From: Bicyclus anynana
Taxonomy: Eukaryota > Arthropoda > Insecta > Lepidoptera > Nymphalidae
Reading direction: 5' to 3'
DNA length: 64,000 nt
Assembly: GCF_947172395.1 (NCBI RefSeq)
Contig: NC_069106.1
Span: 6,572,001-6,636,000, forward strand
Translations under genes and position numbers: made by a program
The notes under the pieces: generated by a model
Database searches by the model: none
Seen by the model: only the letters and a program-made list of their open reading frames with translations
What the model was told of the DNA's origin: nothing
Part shown: positions 1 to 13,000 of the stretch, in pieces
Layout of the letters: each line of letters starts with the position of its first letter
Numbering within the stretch: position 1 is the stretch's first letter

Positions 1-51
1 AGACCTACAATATACCAGACCTTTAGTCCTTATTGTAAAAATCTAGATATT

Positions 52-238
52 ATGATTCGTCATGTGTTGAATCAACTATTCTATCCACTTTAAACTTCTT
101 AGTACTCGGTGACAAGGTATCGTCAGTTCTCCGTCTTTTAAATCCCTTAGAATCCTTACTATCGATACTAAGTCGACTCGAATCAGAATCACTCGGAACA
201 CCGTTGGTAGCGCTCTTTATTATTAGAAAACCAGACAA
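52..238 (-). pseudogene. Duplicate NSD terminal-exon segment, copy 1
   Basis: Minus-strand open frame ending [12 protein letters not shown], 3' of the real stop. Against the real exon it has Asn to Ser, Ser to Pro and Glu to Asp in its first part; all other differences are synonymous. No ATG and no in-frame acceptor compatible with exon 12 was found, so it may be 3'UTR sequence. It could be an alternative last exon if an unseen splice joins it. Confidence 0.7.
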
Positions 239-408
239 TTCTATATTGTTTACACAAAATTAACTCTTATAAAGGGGAACAAAACTGTTCACCAAACAAT
301 CAAGGTTTTATTTCGAGGAGTCTTACTCAAACCCTCTTTTCCGTAACTCAAAACAATAGACCTACAATATACCGGACCTTTAGTCCTTATTGTAAAAATC
401 TAGATATT

Positions 409-595
409 ATGATTCGTCATGTGTTGAATCAACTATTCTATCCACTTTAAACTTCTTAGTACTCGGTGACAAGGTATCGTCAGTCCTCCGTCTTTTGAAT
501 CCCTTAGAATCCTTACTGTCGATACTAAGTCGACTCGATTCAGAATCACTCGACACACCATTGTAAGCGCTTTTTATTAACAATATAACCAGACC
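409..595 (-). pseudogene. Duplicate NSD terminal-exon segment, copy 2
   Basis: Minus-strand open frame [20 protein letters not shown] through STHDES and stop. It has Asn to Ser and Thr to Tyr changes near its 5' edge and otherwise the same protein as the real exon. No start codon; sits in the expected 3'UTR of NSD. Confidence 0.7.
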
Positions 596-664
596 ATTCT
601 ATATTGTTTACACAAAATTAACTCTTATAAAGAGGAACAAAACTGTTCACCAAACAATCAAGGT

Positions 665-670
665 TTTATT
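665..670 (-). promoter_or_regulatory. Candidate NSD poly(A) signal
   Basis: AATAAA on the minus strand 97 bp after the stop. An identical one occurs at 307-312 in the neighbouring copy. If the first is used, copies 1 and 2 are not transcribed with NSD. Confidence 0.45.
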
Positions 671-766
671 TCGAGGAGTATTACTCAAACCCTCTTTTCC
701 GTAACTCAACACAATAGATCTACAATATACCGGACTTTTAGTCCTCATACTGTGAAAATCTAGATA

Positions 767-1099
767 CTATGATTCGTCGTGTGTTGAATCAACTATTCTA
801 TCCACTTTAAACTTCTTAGTACTCGGCGACAAAGTATCGTCAGTCCTCCGTCTTTTGAATCCCTTTGAATCCTTACTATCGATACTAAGTCGACTCGATT
901 CAGAATCACTCGAAACACCGTTGGTAGCGTTCTTTATTATTAGCAGATCTTTTTCGATTTCTGTGAGTTCTCTCGGTTTGTAAGTTCTGGCCACTCGTTG
1001 TTTGGGTTTGGTGGTCGGTGATAGTTCTACGATCTTGCGTTTCTTGTACGTCCGCTTTGTTGGTATGCCTGTTTGTTTGTTTTTCTTTGGTTGCTCGTC
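767..1099 (-). CDS. NSD: NSD exon 13: basic C-terminal tail
   Basis: Residues 2715-2824, beginning [20 protein letters not shown] and ending IVDSTHDES, stop TAG at 767-769. Lys/Arg-rich with no known fold. Acceptor CCAG at 1100-1103. The last 57 codons lie in the third copy of a tandem repeat (see 1-940). Confidence 0.9.
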   Translation of the reverse strand, partial: DEQPKKNKQTGIPTKRTYKKRKIVELSPTTKPKQRVARTYKPRELTEIEKDLLIIKNATNGVSSDSESSRLSIDSKDSKGFKRRRTDDTLSPSTKKFKVDRIVDSTHDES

Positions 1100-4000
1100 C
1101 TGGAAAGCAAGACAATATCAATATATTACAGAGGTAAGATTTAATATTTAGTTTGTTACGATTCAGGTATTAACTATTTGACCGATTTTAAACATTCTTT
1201 TACCTACAAGAAAGCTATATTCTTTCACCAAGTAACATACTGAATGTATTATCCCCGTATTCTCGCGGTAAAAGAGAACTATGTATGACGTGACAGATAG
1301 CAGCGACAGTGATTGAACCATTATTTTGTGGTAAAGGAAACTCGAGTGTCTATTTGTGTGTGTGTCGGTAGGATGGTAAAACGGCTTGTAACCATCAAAC
1401 AAACAACAGTTTGATTAACAAATCAAACTGTAACCAAAATAAGACTCTAGAATGGCAGAGAATGACCTTGACTGGAATTACGCACTTGTGAACGCTGTGT
1501 GTAGGATTAAGGGCGCCCTTGACAGTTAACCAACGCTCCCCTTTTCCACTCAAGTCACTCTCCTCGCCTATCCTAAGTAACCCATAAGTCGCGCCACCTG
1601 ACGTCATATCCGTCTCAGACTACTATTTCCTACAGTACTTACTTGTTTAGGTTTCTCGCCTATATAGCCGGAGCACCGCTTAGCGCCGCACATGCATTGC
1701 TTTTTCTCGATACCCGTCGATTCCAAATTATAGTTGAAGGTAAGTTCACTGTTCTGTAATTAAGTACAGTTTGTTTATTTATAGAATAGGCTACTTGCCT
1801 CTTTTGTAAACAGTGTTTAAACCGAAATATGGAAGTATTATAAGCTATATTTTATTTTATCCCGTCAATAAAAACCAGTAAAAAATATAATATAAATGAA
1901 AAAATATCTACGTAAAATTTTTGCCGCCGAAACACAACACATTAGCAAGTGTCGTCATTCATAGAGATAACAGCGTGATTGGCGTATGAAGTGATGTGAT
2001 TATATCACGTCACCGCAAGCGCCAATCACAAACCGATGCCTTGTAGCGAATGACGTTACAGTTTACGATTGGCGTTTGCGGTGACGTGATAAAAATACGA
2101 TTTTGTTTTATAAAAATATTACAATTACGAGATTATTTTTACAAATAAAAATGTGATTAGAGTTTCTACGCATCTAAACTGCCTCTATGCAAAAAATCTT
2201 CTGTTTGTACAGCAGGCGAGTTGACTATTATTATTTACTTGACAAAAACTAATTAGTTACGTCACTACTTTCTATTACGTTTATGATCTTGAGGATGATT
2301 CTTTTCAAGCCACTTCATTGAAAGATAACACAGCATTCGACGAGTTTTATTAATCAAATGCTGTTTTTTGGTTGCAACAGATTGCCTGAAAAAGATCGCA
2401 ATGAAGCGTTAAGACCGCCTTTTTTTATCCTATTTCTTTTTTCAAAATTTGTTTGTAATAATGTTATCTTGCTTTTTGGTGTCCAAACAAAGTGTATTAA
2501 TGTTACCGTTAATTTGTAAAATACGTTAGTTTATAATCTCATTCGTGATATTATAATCTGCCGTCATATTGTGAACTGAAAATACTGATTACAACTTAAC
2601 GTGTTATTTTTATGTATAATATAATCTATAGGAAGTGAAACCGTTAAATTGCAATCTTAAAACGTCAACTGTCCGAACTCGTCCCTGATAGGTCGGCCTT
2701 ACAGTAGACCGTTCTGTATTCATAGAATTAGGAATGAAACACATAAGTCAGTCAAATAAAATACTACGACATCACATATTTATTTATTATTTATTATACC
2801 TAAAGACTGACATAAGTGTCCAACCTGCGGCCAGAAACCCTAATTGTCATGTTCTTACCTAACCTAACCTAACTTTAGATTTGACTAAATTATACTTATA
2901 ATTAACGATAACAATTTAATTTACTAATGGAAGAACATGAAAAATGTTTAAAATTAAGTATTTAAAAAAATTAGGAAACGCACTGGCCACCCCTCTGATT
3001 TTCTCTCTTTTTCTTTTTTCTTTGACTTGTACATTGTAATTTTTTACTATTTTTATTATGACCGCTGTAATATTTTTGTAACTCTATGGTAAATTTATCC
3101 TGATTGACAATTTAACGGTTACACTTCCGATACTTACAGAAAAATAACACGTAAAATTGTAATCAGTATTTTCAGTTCACAATATGACGGCAGATTAGAA
3201 TATCACAAGTGAGATTGTAAACTAACGTATTTTACAATCTAACGGTGACATTAATAAATAATTGAATAAATTATATACTTACAGCTGGTATATCGTAAAG
3301 CGCAAAGAGTCCCACACGAACGTCTCCCAACACAGTCCACTTTTGAGTCTCACAGTTTGGCTCGCACGAGTGATTCATAAACCTGAACAAAGACATAATA
3401 TTATATATTTATATTGAAAAATATATAGAGCCTCAATAGCTCAACGGTAAGAGTGGTTGGACACGTCACCGAGGGGTGGTGGTTCGATCGTCACCCCGTT
3501 GGTCTATTGTCGTACCCACTCCTAGCACAGTCGTTCCCGACTAGTTGGAGGGGAATGGAAATATTGATCATATTATAAAAAATATGGCAAATATTCTTTT
3601 TAATAAAGAAAAAAAAGAAAATATATTGAGATTAGGTTGCCTAAAAATTTCTTGGCCAAACTATTATTCATCATTATCAACCCATATTCGGCTCACTGCT
3701 GAGCTCGAGTCTCCTCTCAGAATGAGAAGGGTTAGGCCAATAGTCTGCCACGCTGGCTCAATTTGCAGACTTCACACACGCAGAGAATTAAGAAAATTCT
3801 CTGATGTGCAGGTTTCCTCACTATGTTTTCCTTCACCGTTTGAGACACGTGATATTTAATTTCTTAAAATGCACACAACTGAAAAGTTGAAGGTGCATGC
3901 CCCGGACTGGATTCGAACCCACACCCTCCGGAATCGGAGGTAGAGATCATATCCACTGGGCTAACACGGCTACTACACTAAACTACTAAACTATTATTGA

Positions 4001-7000
4001 TCATTATTAACTATCTTTAATGATAATTTGACCAGCGCCTGTACCAAGTAGCACGACTTTCACGCATCTGTTTATTGGATGAAGTGTTTTATATCCATTT
4101 TAGCGCTCAAAAAAATATATATTGCGAGAAGGTTGCCTTCAAAACTCCTGGGCCTGTAGCCAAGTAGCTCGTCGATTCTCTTTCTACGATCGCAAACGCT
4201 TCGAAAACTAGAAAAATGTATAAGAATGACATTTGCTAGCGACAGGTCACGTGATCAAGATCTGTCATTCCCATACATTTTTCTAGTTTTCGAAGCGTTT
4301 GCGATCGTAAAAAGCGCGAACATGGATATAAAACACTTTTCATCCAATAAACAGATGGGTGAAGGTCGTTCCTAATACGAATCTTGAACTAGTAGGTGCT
4401 GAGAGCGGGGCGGCTGGTACTGTGGGGTCTTAGGGCGGCCAAGACTACAAATCAATGATGGTGATAATAATGGATGATGAGGATGAAAGCTAACCTGGCC
4501 AATTTCACCATTGGGCCTGGCGTTTCCTTCGTAAATGCCAGTCGACTAGTCGGCCTCTTTGCAACCGACTAGTCAGCTGGTCGGCCTCTTTGCAACTGAC
4601 TTGTCGGCTAGTCGGCCTCTTTGAAACCGACTAGTCGGCTAGTCAGCCTCTTTGCTACCGACTAGTCGTCTATTCGGCCTCTTTGCAACGGACTAGTCGG
4701 CTAGTCGGCCTCTTTGCTACCGATTAGTCGGCTAGTCGGCCAAAGTCATAGTCATCTCTATGAGTGCATAGGACTATAATTAAATTAAATATTAATTTTA
4801 ATTAATACTCTAATTATTCTAATCCTATGTACTTAAGCAGCTTTGTTTTTATCATTGTCATTGTTAATTAGGGTATGATGGGGCATTTTCATAATTTTCA
4901 GAGAAAAAAGTCATAGTCGACACATCTCTAATCACTAGTCGCTAGGTCGGTCGGTAGGTCGCTAACTACGGGTCTCATAAGATGGCATACAGTGCCTCAG
5001 AGGTCATGGATCAAGGAGTATCTCAGCATTATCAAACTAGAAATTAGAAATTCCGCAGAAAAACCAATTACCGACATATTTCAACGAATAGCGAAGCTCG
5101 AAGAGTCAATGATAACGTTCATACGTACTACCACCAAAAAGCTCAGTGTTTGACCCTCACTGAATACATCAAGTTGGTAACGCGTAACAGCTGGATGCTT
5201 GCGACTCATAAATTATTTGCCCTTATGGGAGGGATATATCCAGCAGTGGATATCTATCAGCTAATGATGGTGAATGGTGATGATGATCGATGATGATGGT
5301 GAAAGCTCACCTGGCCAAGTTGCCCTTGGGCCCGGCGTCTATCATCCGCTCCTTGTCCAGCGTGAGGTAGTAGAAGTTCTCGTCCCTCACTTCCTGTTTC
5401 CTGCGCATGCGCCGCCTGAACTCCTGCTCGTCGATCAACTCGCCCACGTACTCGATTACGAACTGACCTAAGGATGACGAACTCTAGTTAACGCTAAGAC
5501 GAATTATATAGGGACCTGCCTCGCTATACGTTACCCCTCTGTCAAAGTATAAGATCAACGATCTAACGCGTTTATAAAAATTGTTTCTATAGAATCGATG
5601 TTTCGTTTTCATTGTGTAAATAGCTTCCTAAAAATGCCGGCGTGTGTAGTTTAATGCCATAAAAACGTTCAACATTTAGTTTACTAAAAGATGAAGTTAT
5701 GTCCTCTTGAAAAAAAAATACATTTTTTTTATCACTCTTGTAGGGCAAAATGGTTTACCAAAGCAGCGAAGTAACATTTGAAGCTGGTTTCTTTTTTTTG
5801 TATTATTTTTTTTTGTTACCAACAAACTTACTGGGCGAGAACGGGCAATCCATTTTAGTAAGAACCTACTAGAGCGAATAGTCGTTCTAATGTTTGAATT
5901 GTTGCAGTTCTAGTAAGGTCCAAGGTTTTAAGCAGATTAACTTACGTGACCTATGAACCTAAAGTCGAAGTTAAGGATGACGCGAATAAAGAGTTAAGAA
6001 TCTAGTATAGTTTTGAACTTTAGACTAAATATTTTCGAATGTACGATAATATTCGACTTGTATAGATTAAGGTTCTCAATCCTTACCCTAATTTTTGAGT
6101 AAAACAAGCGAAACAAACGAAAAACAAGGCTACAGAGGAAAAAAAGATACATGCAATAAAAATTTATGTAATTCGAGTCTTGAAACTTGTTCATAATTTT
6201 TTTCTTACCAGCTTTAATATCCTCAAGTGCTTTCAACCCCCACCCCCTATGGGGTGTTCTATAGGGGGTCATGTTGGGGTAGAGACGCTTTTCGAAGGCG
6301 CGGTTGTTGCAACGGTCGCCCGCTCGGCAGGTGGGCCCACACTCTGTCAGTAGCATCCTGAAATGAAACGGTTCATCATCATCATCGTTATCATCATCAG
6401 GTTATTTATACTATGTGCGCTGTAGCATGGTGCGGGTGATAGTTGCCTATGTGAAATGGGGAGTAGAAAAAGGAAAACCAGACATCTTCATCAACCCATT
6501 TAGACACTGAGTGTAAGGTCCACAGGGGTCCCAAGTGGATTACGAAATGGGAGTAGGAAAATGGAAAATAAACATCTTCACTCACCTATTTAGACACTTA
6601 GTGTAGGATCCACAGCTGTCAATCTCGTTGGGATCATAAATGGACCACGAAATGGGAGTAGAAAAAGGAAAACTAGACATCTTCACTCACCTATTTAGAC
6701 AGCGAGTGTAAGGTCCAAAGGGATCAATTTCATTGGGGTCACAAGTGGACTACGAAATGGGAGTAGAAAAAGGAAAAATAGACATCTTCACTCACCTATT
6801 CAGACACTGAGTGTAGGGTCCACAGGGGTCAACCTCATTGGGGTCACACTCGCACTGTGTGAGGGAACTCTCCTCTATGTCAATCTTTTTTCCGCACAGC
6901 GATCCGCACGGCTTGTTCACCTTCAACTTGACGTAGTGCGGCGGTAGCAGGGACGACGCTATGTCCATTGACTCCTCAACGTTTGGGGATGCCGCTGAAA

Positions 7001-10000
7001 GACAAACCACTATATTAAACAAAATAACAGATTGCCAGAAAGCAATGGAAAGGAGTGTAATGAAAGTAAGAAGAATACAAAAAGTCAGGAGCGTACACAT
7101 AAGACGAAAGACAAAAGTTATAGATTCCTTACAATATGCTCTAAAGCTGAAGTGGAGATGAGCAGGTCATATAGCAAGATACACGGACAAAAGATGGACT
7201 TTAAAGACAACTGTATGGGAAGGTCCAACTGGAAAAAGGAGAAGAGGGCGCCCCAAAAAAAGGTGGATAGATGATATACGAACAATAGCAGGAAATGATT
7301 GGGTAAAGAAAGCTAAAGACAGAGAGGTCTGGAAAAAGCTGCAGGAGGCCTTTACCCGAGAAGGGGTTCCGATCAATGGTAACGAAGAAGGCGACAGCAA
7401 TTAATATATTAATGTATTTTTTTTTTGTGTTTAAATATTATGTTAGTGATTAAGTTTAAAAATTACTTGTACTTTATGTTATTTTATTTGGATTGGAAAT
7501 AAACAGACTTATTATTATTATTATTTATATTAAACAAAAACGGACAATATAATGATTTATTTATTTTGCTATCCTCCGCGAAAAGCCGACGAACCCATGC
7601 AACAACGTCACCCAGGTCCGATAGTACTCTACGTTTCACTCCGAAACCGGAGCATCCTTAGGAGATTTTGACTCTACAACGTGCAATTGCAAAGTCTACG
7701 TACTTTTACGTATTGTGTCGGACCTGGGTGACGTTATCGCATGGGTTCGTTACACCACTTACTTTTCAAGACTTCACAAGCCCTTTGCGCGTGCTCCATC
7801 GCCATAGTGAATGCTGCGTCTATTTTTGATTTTTGACTCGATATTCTTCCGGAATCACCTAAAAAGTGGTTAGCAAAGCATGTTATTCGCTGATAATGTA
7901 GCTGTCTAGTGAGTAAGAGTTTAATTATTCGCAACAAAAATCAAACAAATACTCAAATATTACCCCTATATATACTATAACCGTCCGTAGAGCCTGACAG
8001 CCCAGTGGATATGACTTCTGTCCTCTGTCTCCGATTCCGGAGAATGTAGGTTCAAATCCAGTCCAGGGCATGCACCTCCAACTTTTATAGATTTATGGCT
8101 AATTTTCAGCTTTGTATCATTTAATTTTTTTTTTGGTCCGTGTTTGTTTGGAGACGGGGTTTTTAATTTTTTTTTTTTAAATGAATGATTACCTTCTTGG
8201 AAGGGGAACACTCGGCCCCTGTTGACCCAGTAATAGTCGTACTGCCCGAAGAACCGCACCACGAATTCACCCTGCGAGTGCTTCACTGACAGGATGTTCC
8301 ATGGAATCTCACATGGATGTAGAATTATACCCGGCCACCATCTGAAACGGAACCAATGTTTCAACATTTTCATCCTCCTCCTAACAAGTTACCATCACTT
8401 ACCATCAGATGCGATTGTAGTCAAGGGCTAACTTGTAAAGAATAAAAAATAAATAAAATAAAAGTGAAAAACACTTTTATTTTAACTAAGTGACTGGCGA
8501 CTGGGAACATAACTTCTCATATTATGCCGAGGAAAATACAAAAAAAATCACACTTTATACTCAGACGGTTGAGGGTCTGGATCCTTAAAACCTGCTACCT
8601 CCCAAAGCCAGCACGGTCTCTACTCCATAATTGGCTACCGTACTAACCTATGGTAGAGAAGTATGGTAGAGTAGTAAGAGCTTTTACAAAATGACGAAGA
8701 TCTGGGCTCTTAGTCCAATATTATACATCATTTAATTTTTTGTGAAAACTCACCTATAATGTCCCAGTTTGACCCAAACCATCTCGCCATACAACGGCAA
8801 TCGACCAGTTTCGCAATCTTCACACATGTAACCACCTGAAAATGAAACATTTATATTTTTAACCGACTTCAAAAAGGAGGAGGTTCTCAATTTGACTGGT
8901 ATGTTCTTTTTTTATTATTATTATTTGTATGTACATCGATTACTCGAAGACGCCTGTACCGATTTGCCCCTACTCCCTAGAAGAACGGTTGGTCACTGCA
9001 GCTCTAAACACGTAAAAATCGGTTGATTGGTTGCAGAAATACCAAATTTTTAGAAAAAAATGTTTTTCAATTTAACTAACTTTGTTATTGTTATTGTCGA
9101 GGTCTCTGCGCTCGATTGGTGACGAGTATTTAAACCTAGGACACAGTCCAGTTAGGTAGGTCCAATTTCGAGAAAGAGGTGAATCGCCAAATCCAACTTG
9201 GCTGGGCATCATTCGGGAAACTCCGCGAAATCTTTGCGTCCAAAATTCCTCAGTACCTGAAGACGAAAGTCTTCGAACATTGCGTGATGCCAGTGATGAC
9301 CTACGGTATTGGTTGCTGACTATGGGCCCTATTAGAAGGCTCAAAGTCACTCAGCGTGCGATGAAGCGAGCTATGCTTGGAGTTTCTCTGCGTGATTGAA
9401 TCAGAAATGAGGAGATCCGCAGATGAAAGATCCAAAGTCACTGACATTGCTGCTAATGACTAACGTAAATAACTAACGCAGTTCTAAGAGCCGATGGACG
9501 TTGGGGTCCCAAGGTGCTGGAATAGCGACCCCGCACCAGAAAGCACAGTGTTGGTCGACCCCTACTAGGTGGACCAAGTAAATCAAGCCGGAAGCCAGTT
9601 GCCTGCTGGTTGCTGGATGAATGCTGGCGGCTCGAGGACATTGTGTTTGGAAGTCCATGCGAGAGGCCTACGTCCAGCAGTGGACGCCCATCGGCTGATG
9701 ATGATGATAAATGATGATTTAGTCAAATTCAAATATGTATTGACGTTAAAATGTTACCTTCAGGCGGGTCGATGTTAAGGCACTCTGCGTGGAAGGAAGT
9801 AGGACAATACTCGCAACATATTAGAGTGCCCCCTAACGCGCATATGAAACACCATCCCGTATTCACGTGTCGAGGCTGAGTTCCTGGCCTGGTGAAGATA
9901 AAAAAAAAAAACTCAAGTCATTATTTACAAAATGTGACAGGTAACTGCAACCATCATTATGTGGCAGAGGAAACATCTTGAGCAGGTCCCAGGACTTGTG

Positions 10001-13000
10001 AGTAGGTTTAAGGGATCCCTCCCTGTCCGACATGTTCTCCATGCCCACACTAAACAATTTATGATCGATTGTATTAATTACACTAGCAGCGTGAAACAAA
10101 AAACTAAACTCAAATTATCAAATACCCTTTTATTTCTACAATCACTGTTGTAACAACTTTATACAAACTACCTGCTTTTTATAATAATATAAATATTGAA
10201 TGTAAATACCACCCCTACTCGAGGAATTCGTAACACTAGCAGAATTTCGCATATGCTATATATATATGTTGCTTTCTATTTGTAAAAGAATTTTTCAGTG
10301 AAAATCGGTCCAGTAATTCTTGAGTTTAGATATAAAAATATTACCTCTCTATATTAATGTAGATAACACACAATTAAATCATATTATTTTCGGTAAAATC
10401 TGTTTTTACCGAAATTGGTTCTAGAGGAAGGCAGACATAATACTTTACTTTACGTTTTCCGAATTCGTTTTCCGTGTAAAACCGAATGCATAAGTTAAAT
10501 GCAATAAAAATCAATATAAAATATATTAAATGACGCACATGTACGTTTTTTTCCGATCAGTTCAACTTCAGCGCGTACGTAACAAATGCGAGCCCTCGCC
10601 CCAATGTACAATCTGAACGAAGAAAAACATAAAGTCTGCGGTAGTCTCACGGAATTCCAAATTGAAATTACGCATTAACGAATACGGAATACGAGTGTAT
10701 GCGGCCGGCCTTAATGCAAAATTATAGTCAGTCATAAAGCTACATGATTTTCTTTAATTTAGTATTATTATAAAAAACTTTAGAGCCGTGATAGGCCAAC
10801 GGATATGACCTCGGCCTCCGATTCTGGAGGGTGTGGGTTCGAATCCGGTATGGAATCCGGTATGGAATCGTGAAGAAACCTGCATACCAGAGAACTATCT
10901 GATGTTTCTGCATGTGTGAAGTCTACCAATTCACATTGGGCCAGCGTGGTGGACTATTGGCCTAACCCCTGTCATTCTTAGAGGAGATAAGCTCAGCAGT
11001 GAGCCGAATATGGGTTGATAAAAAAAATATATATTACCTGTGCTCATAATGCCGTGGACATATGATATGGGAAGCGGTCAATATCTGACTGCCCGCTGGC
11101 AGACATTTGGTGAATGTGTGGTATGTTGCGGGGCACCGCACACAGCGGGCAAGCTTGTCTCCGCTGAACCTGGTCTTGCATCCTCTAGGATCGTCGCACA
11201 CGCATGTGTGGCAAACATGGCGTGGGCACGTCAAAGCTTCCACCAACTGTTTGCTATTGCTCTGCCTCGATAGCTCCCCAGCGTTGAACTGAGTTTGCGG
11301 CCAATGGTTCAAACACTCCAAATGGTAATACTTCTGGCAATGAGCCACTTGGCACCGTTGTCTATGATCAGCTTTATCCTTTGGAGAGACAGCTGATTTA
11401 CAAACAAAACATACTGGAGTCTCGTATTTCTGACAGTTGTCACATTTGAAATTGGAATAGTCGATTTCGTCCTTGTTTTTTTTATGTGGCAACACATCGA
11501 CTATTTTACATTCACCGTAATCTAAATCATCAAAATCTTGTTCTTCTGCACTTGAGTAGAATTCGTTTTCATTGGTTTGTTTTTCGAGTAATTCCTTCAT
11601 TTTTGTACACAGCTGTGCTTCGAAATCGTCCGCGTTCACTACAATATACGGTTCAATTTCGTTCTCCAAAGACGTGTTTAACATTTCGTCGGACGCATTA
11701 AGGTCTTGGGATTTTTCGTCGCTTTGGCTCTCAGAGTCGATGGTGTCTTTCGCCTTTCGACCACGGTGTTTTTTCTTCTTCTTTCTACCTCTAACCGTGG
11801 ATGCGATTTCTATGACTTCACAAGTTTTTTTCTTTACACAATCGACGTGAAACATGCAGTGACAACTTTTACACTTTATAAGATTGTCAACTTTTTCGCA
11901 AATTTCACATACTTTCTCCCTTAGTAAACCTTTGAATACATTAGGTTTAGGCGCAGTTAGTTGCCTAAAATATTCCTCTACTTTATTTGTTTCATCTGTC
12001 ACATATTCTAACTCAGCATCGGCCGATTCAATATGTGTACTTTGTCCTTCAGTTTTTTCAACCGGTGTAGGTGTACTGAATGTCTCATTACGTATTTCGA
12101 AAAATTCAATATCATCTTCAATATCTGAAAAATGTTCTTTGTAAAAATATTGTTTAATAGTCTTTCTTTTGGACTTTTCTTTTCGTGTCTTATCTTCAGA
12201 TTTAATATTGAACTCTACTAGTTCATCTTTTTCGATTTTCTTTTTACGAACTTTTTTAACTGGACTAGGATCTTGATTCAGGCCTTTAATAAAGTTAGTG
12301 ACCTTTTCAACATCATCCGCTTTCTTTATAGCACTCGTCAAATTGTCTTTATATGACCAGGTATTGTACAAATGATTAGTTATTTCCTCTTCGGTTAGTT
12401 CGGGGTGTTCATCAATTAGCGTATCTCGTTCTAATTGTAAATATTTTAAAAAGTCTGGATTGTTAAAGGCTTTACTAGTATATTTATTATTTAATTTATT
12501 AAATTCTGAAATGGCTTCTCCAGTGTTACTAACCAATTCATATGCGTGTACTTTCTTACTTTTGAATGAATTTTCACTATCTGCTGATTGTATTGAGGTA
12601 TCTGTGTCGTCTTTTTCAGTTTCGTGTTTCTCATCTTTTATTTCATCTTTTGTGTTTGTTTCACCATCTGCAACATAAGCAGATTGGTTTTTGGAAAATG
12701 TTAGACGTAACGGATGTGCTACCAATGGTTTTTCATCATCACTAACAGAATTTAAATCAGCTTTAAAATCAAGTAATGCTGGTCTCTTCAATGTTATTTT
12801 TCCTATATGACCATCGTTCACTTTTGGAGATAGATTTTTTATACAATCAGTCTTTTCATAGGAATGTGATTCCAGTTTAGTTTGATCGGTTTTATAAACA
12901 TTTTGGACTGAAGGTTTGTTAGAAATCGTTACAAAATCTGTACACATTTTATCTTCCTTATCAGTTATCATTTTATTTTTATTTCTGCTGGTATTATTTT

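Larger units (their letters stand above)
1..940. repeat. Three tandem copies (357-358 bp) of the NSD 3' end
   Basis: Copies begin near 1, 358 and 716 and run to about 940; the array may continue left of the window. Each contains, on the minus strand, the last ~57 codons of NSD, the stop codon and about 100-170 bp of 3' sequence including an AATAAA. The two left copies have no upstream half of exon 13. Confidence 0.95.

Noticed and set aside
52..238. Copy 1 of the NSD tail as a normal alternative last exon after exon 12
   Set aside because: Exon 12 ends in phase 0, and the only nearby acceptor-like ATAG puts the copy out of frame with an early stop. Kept only as an open question.
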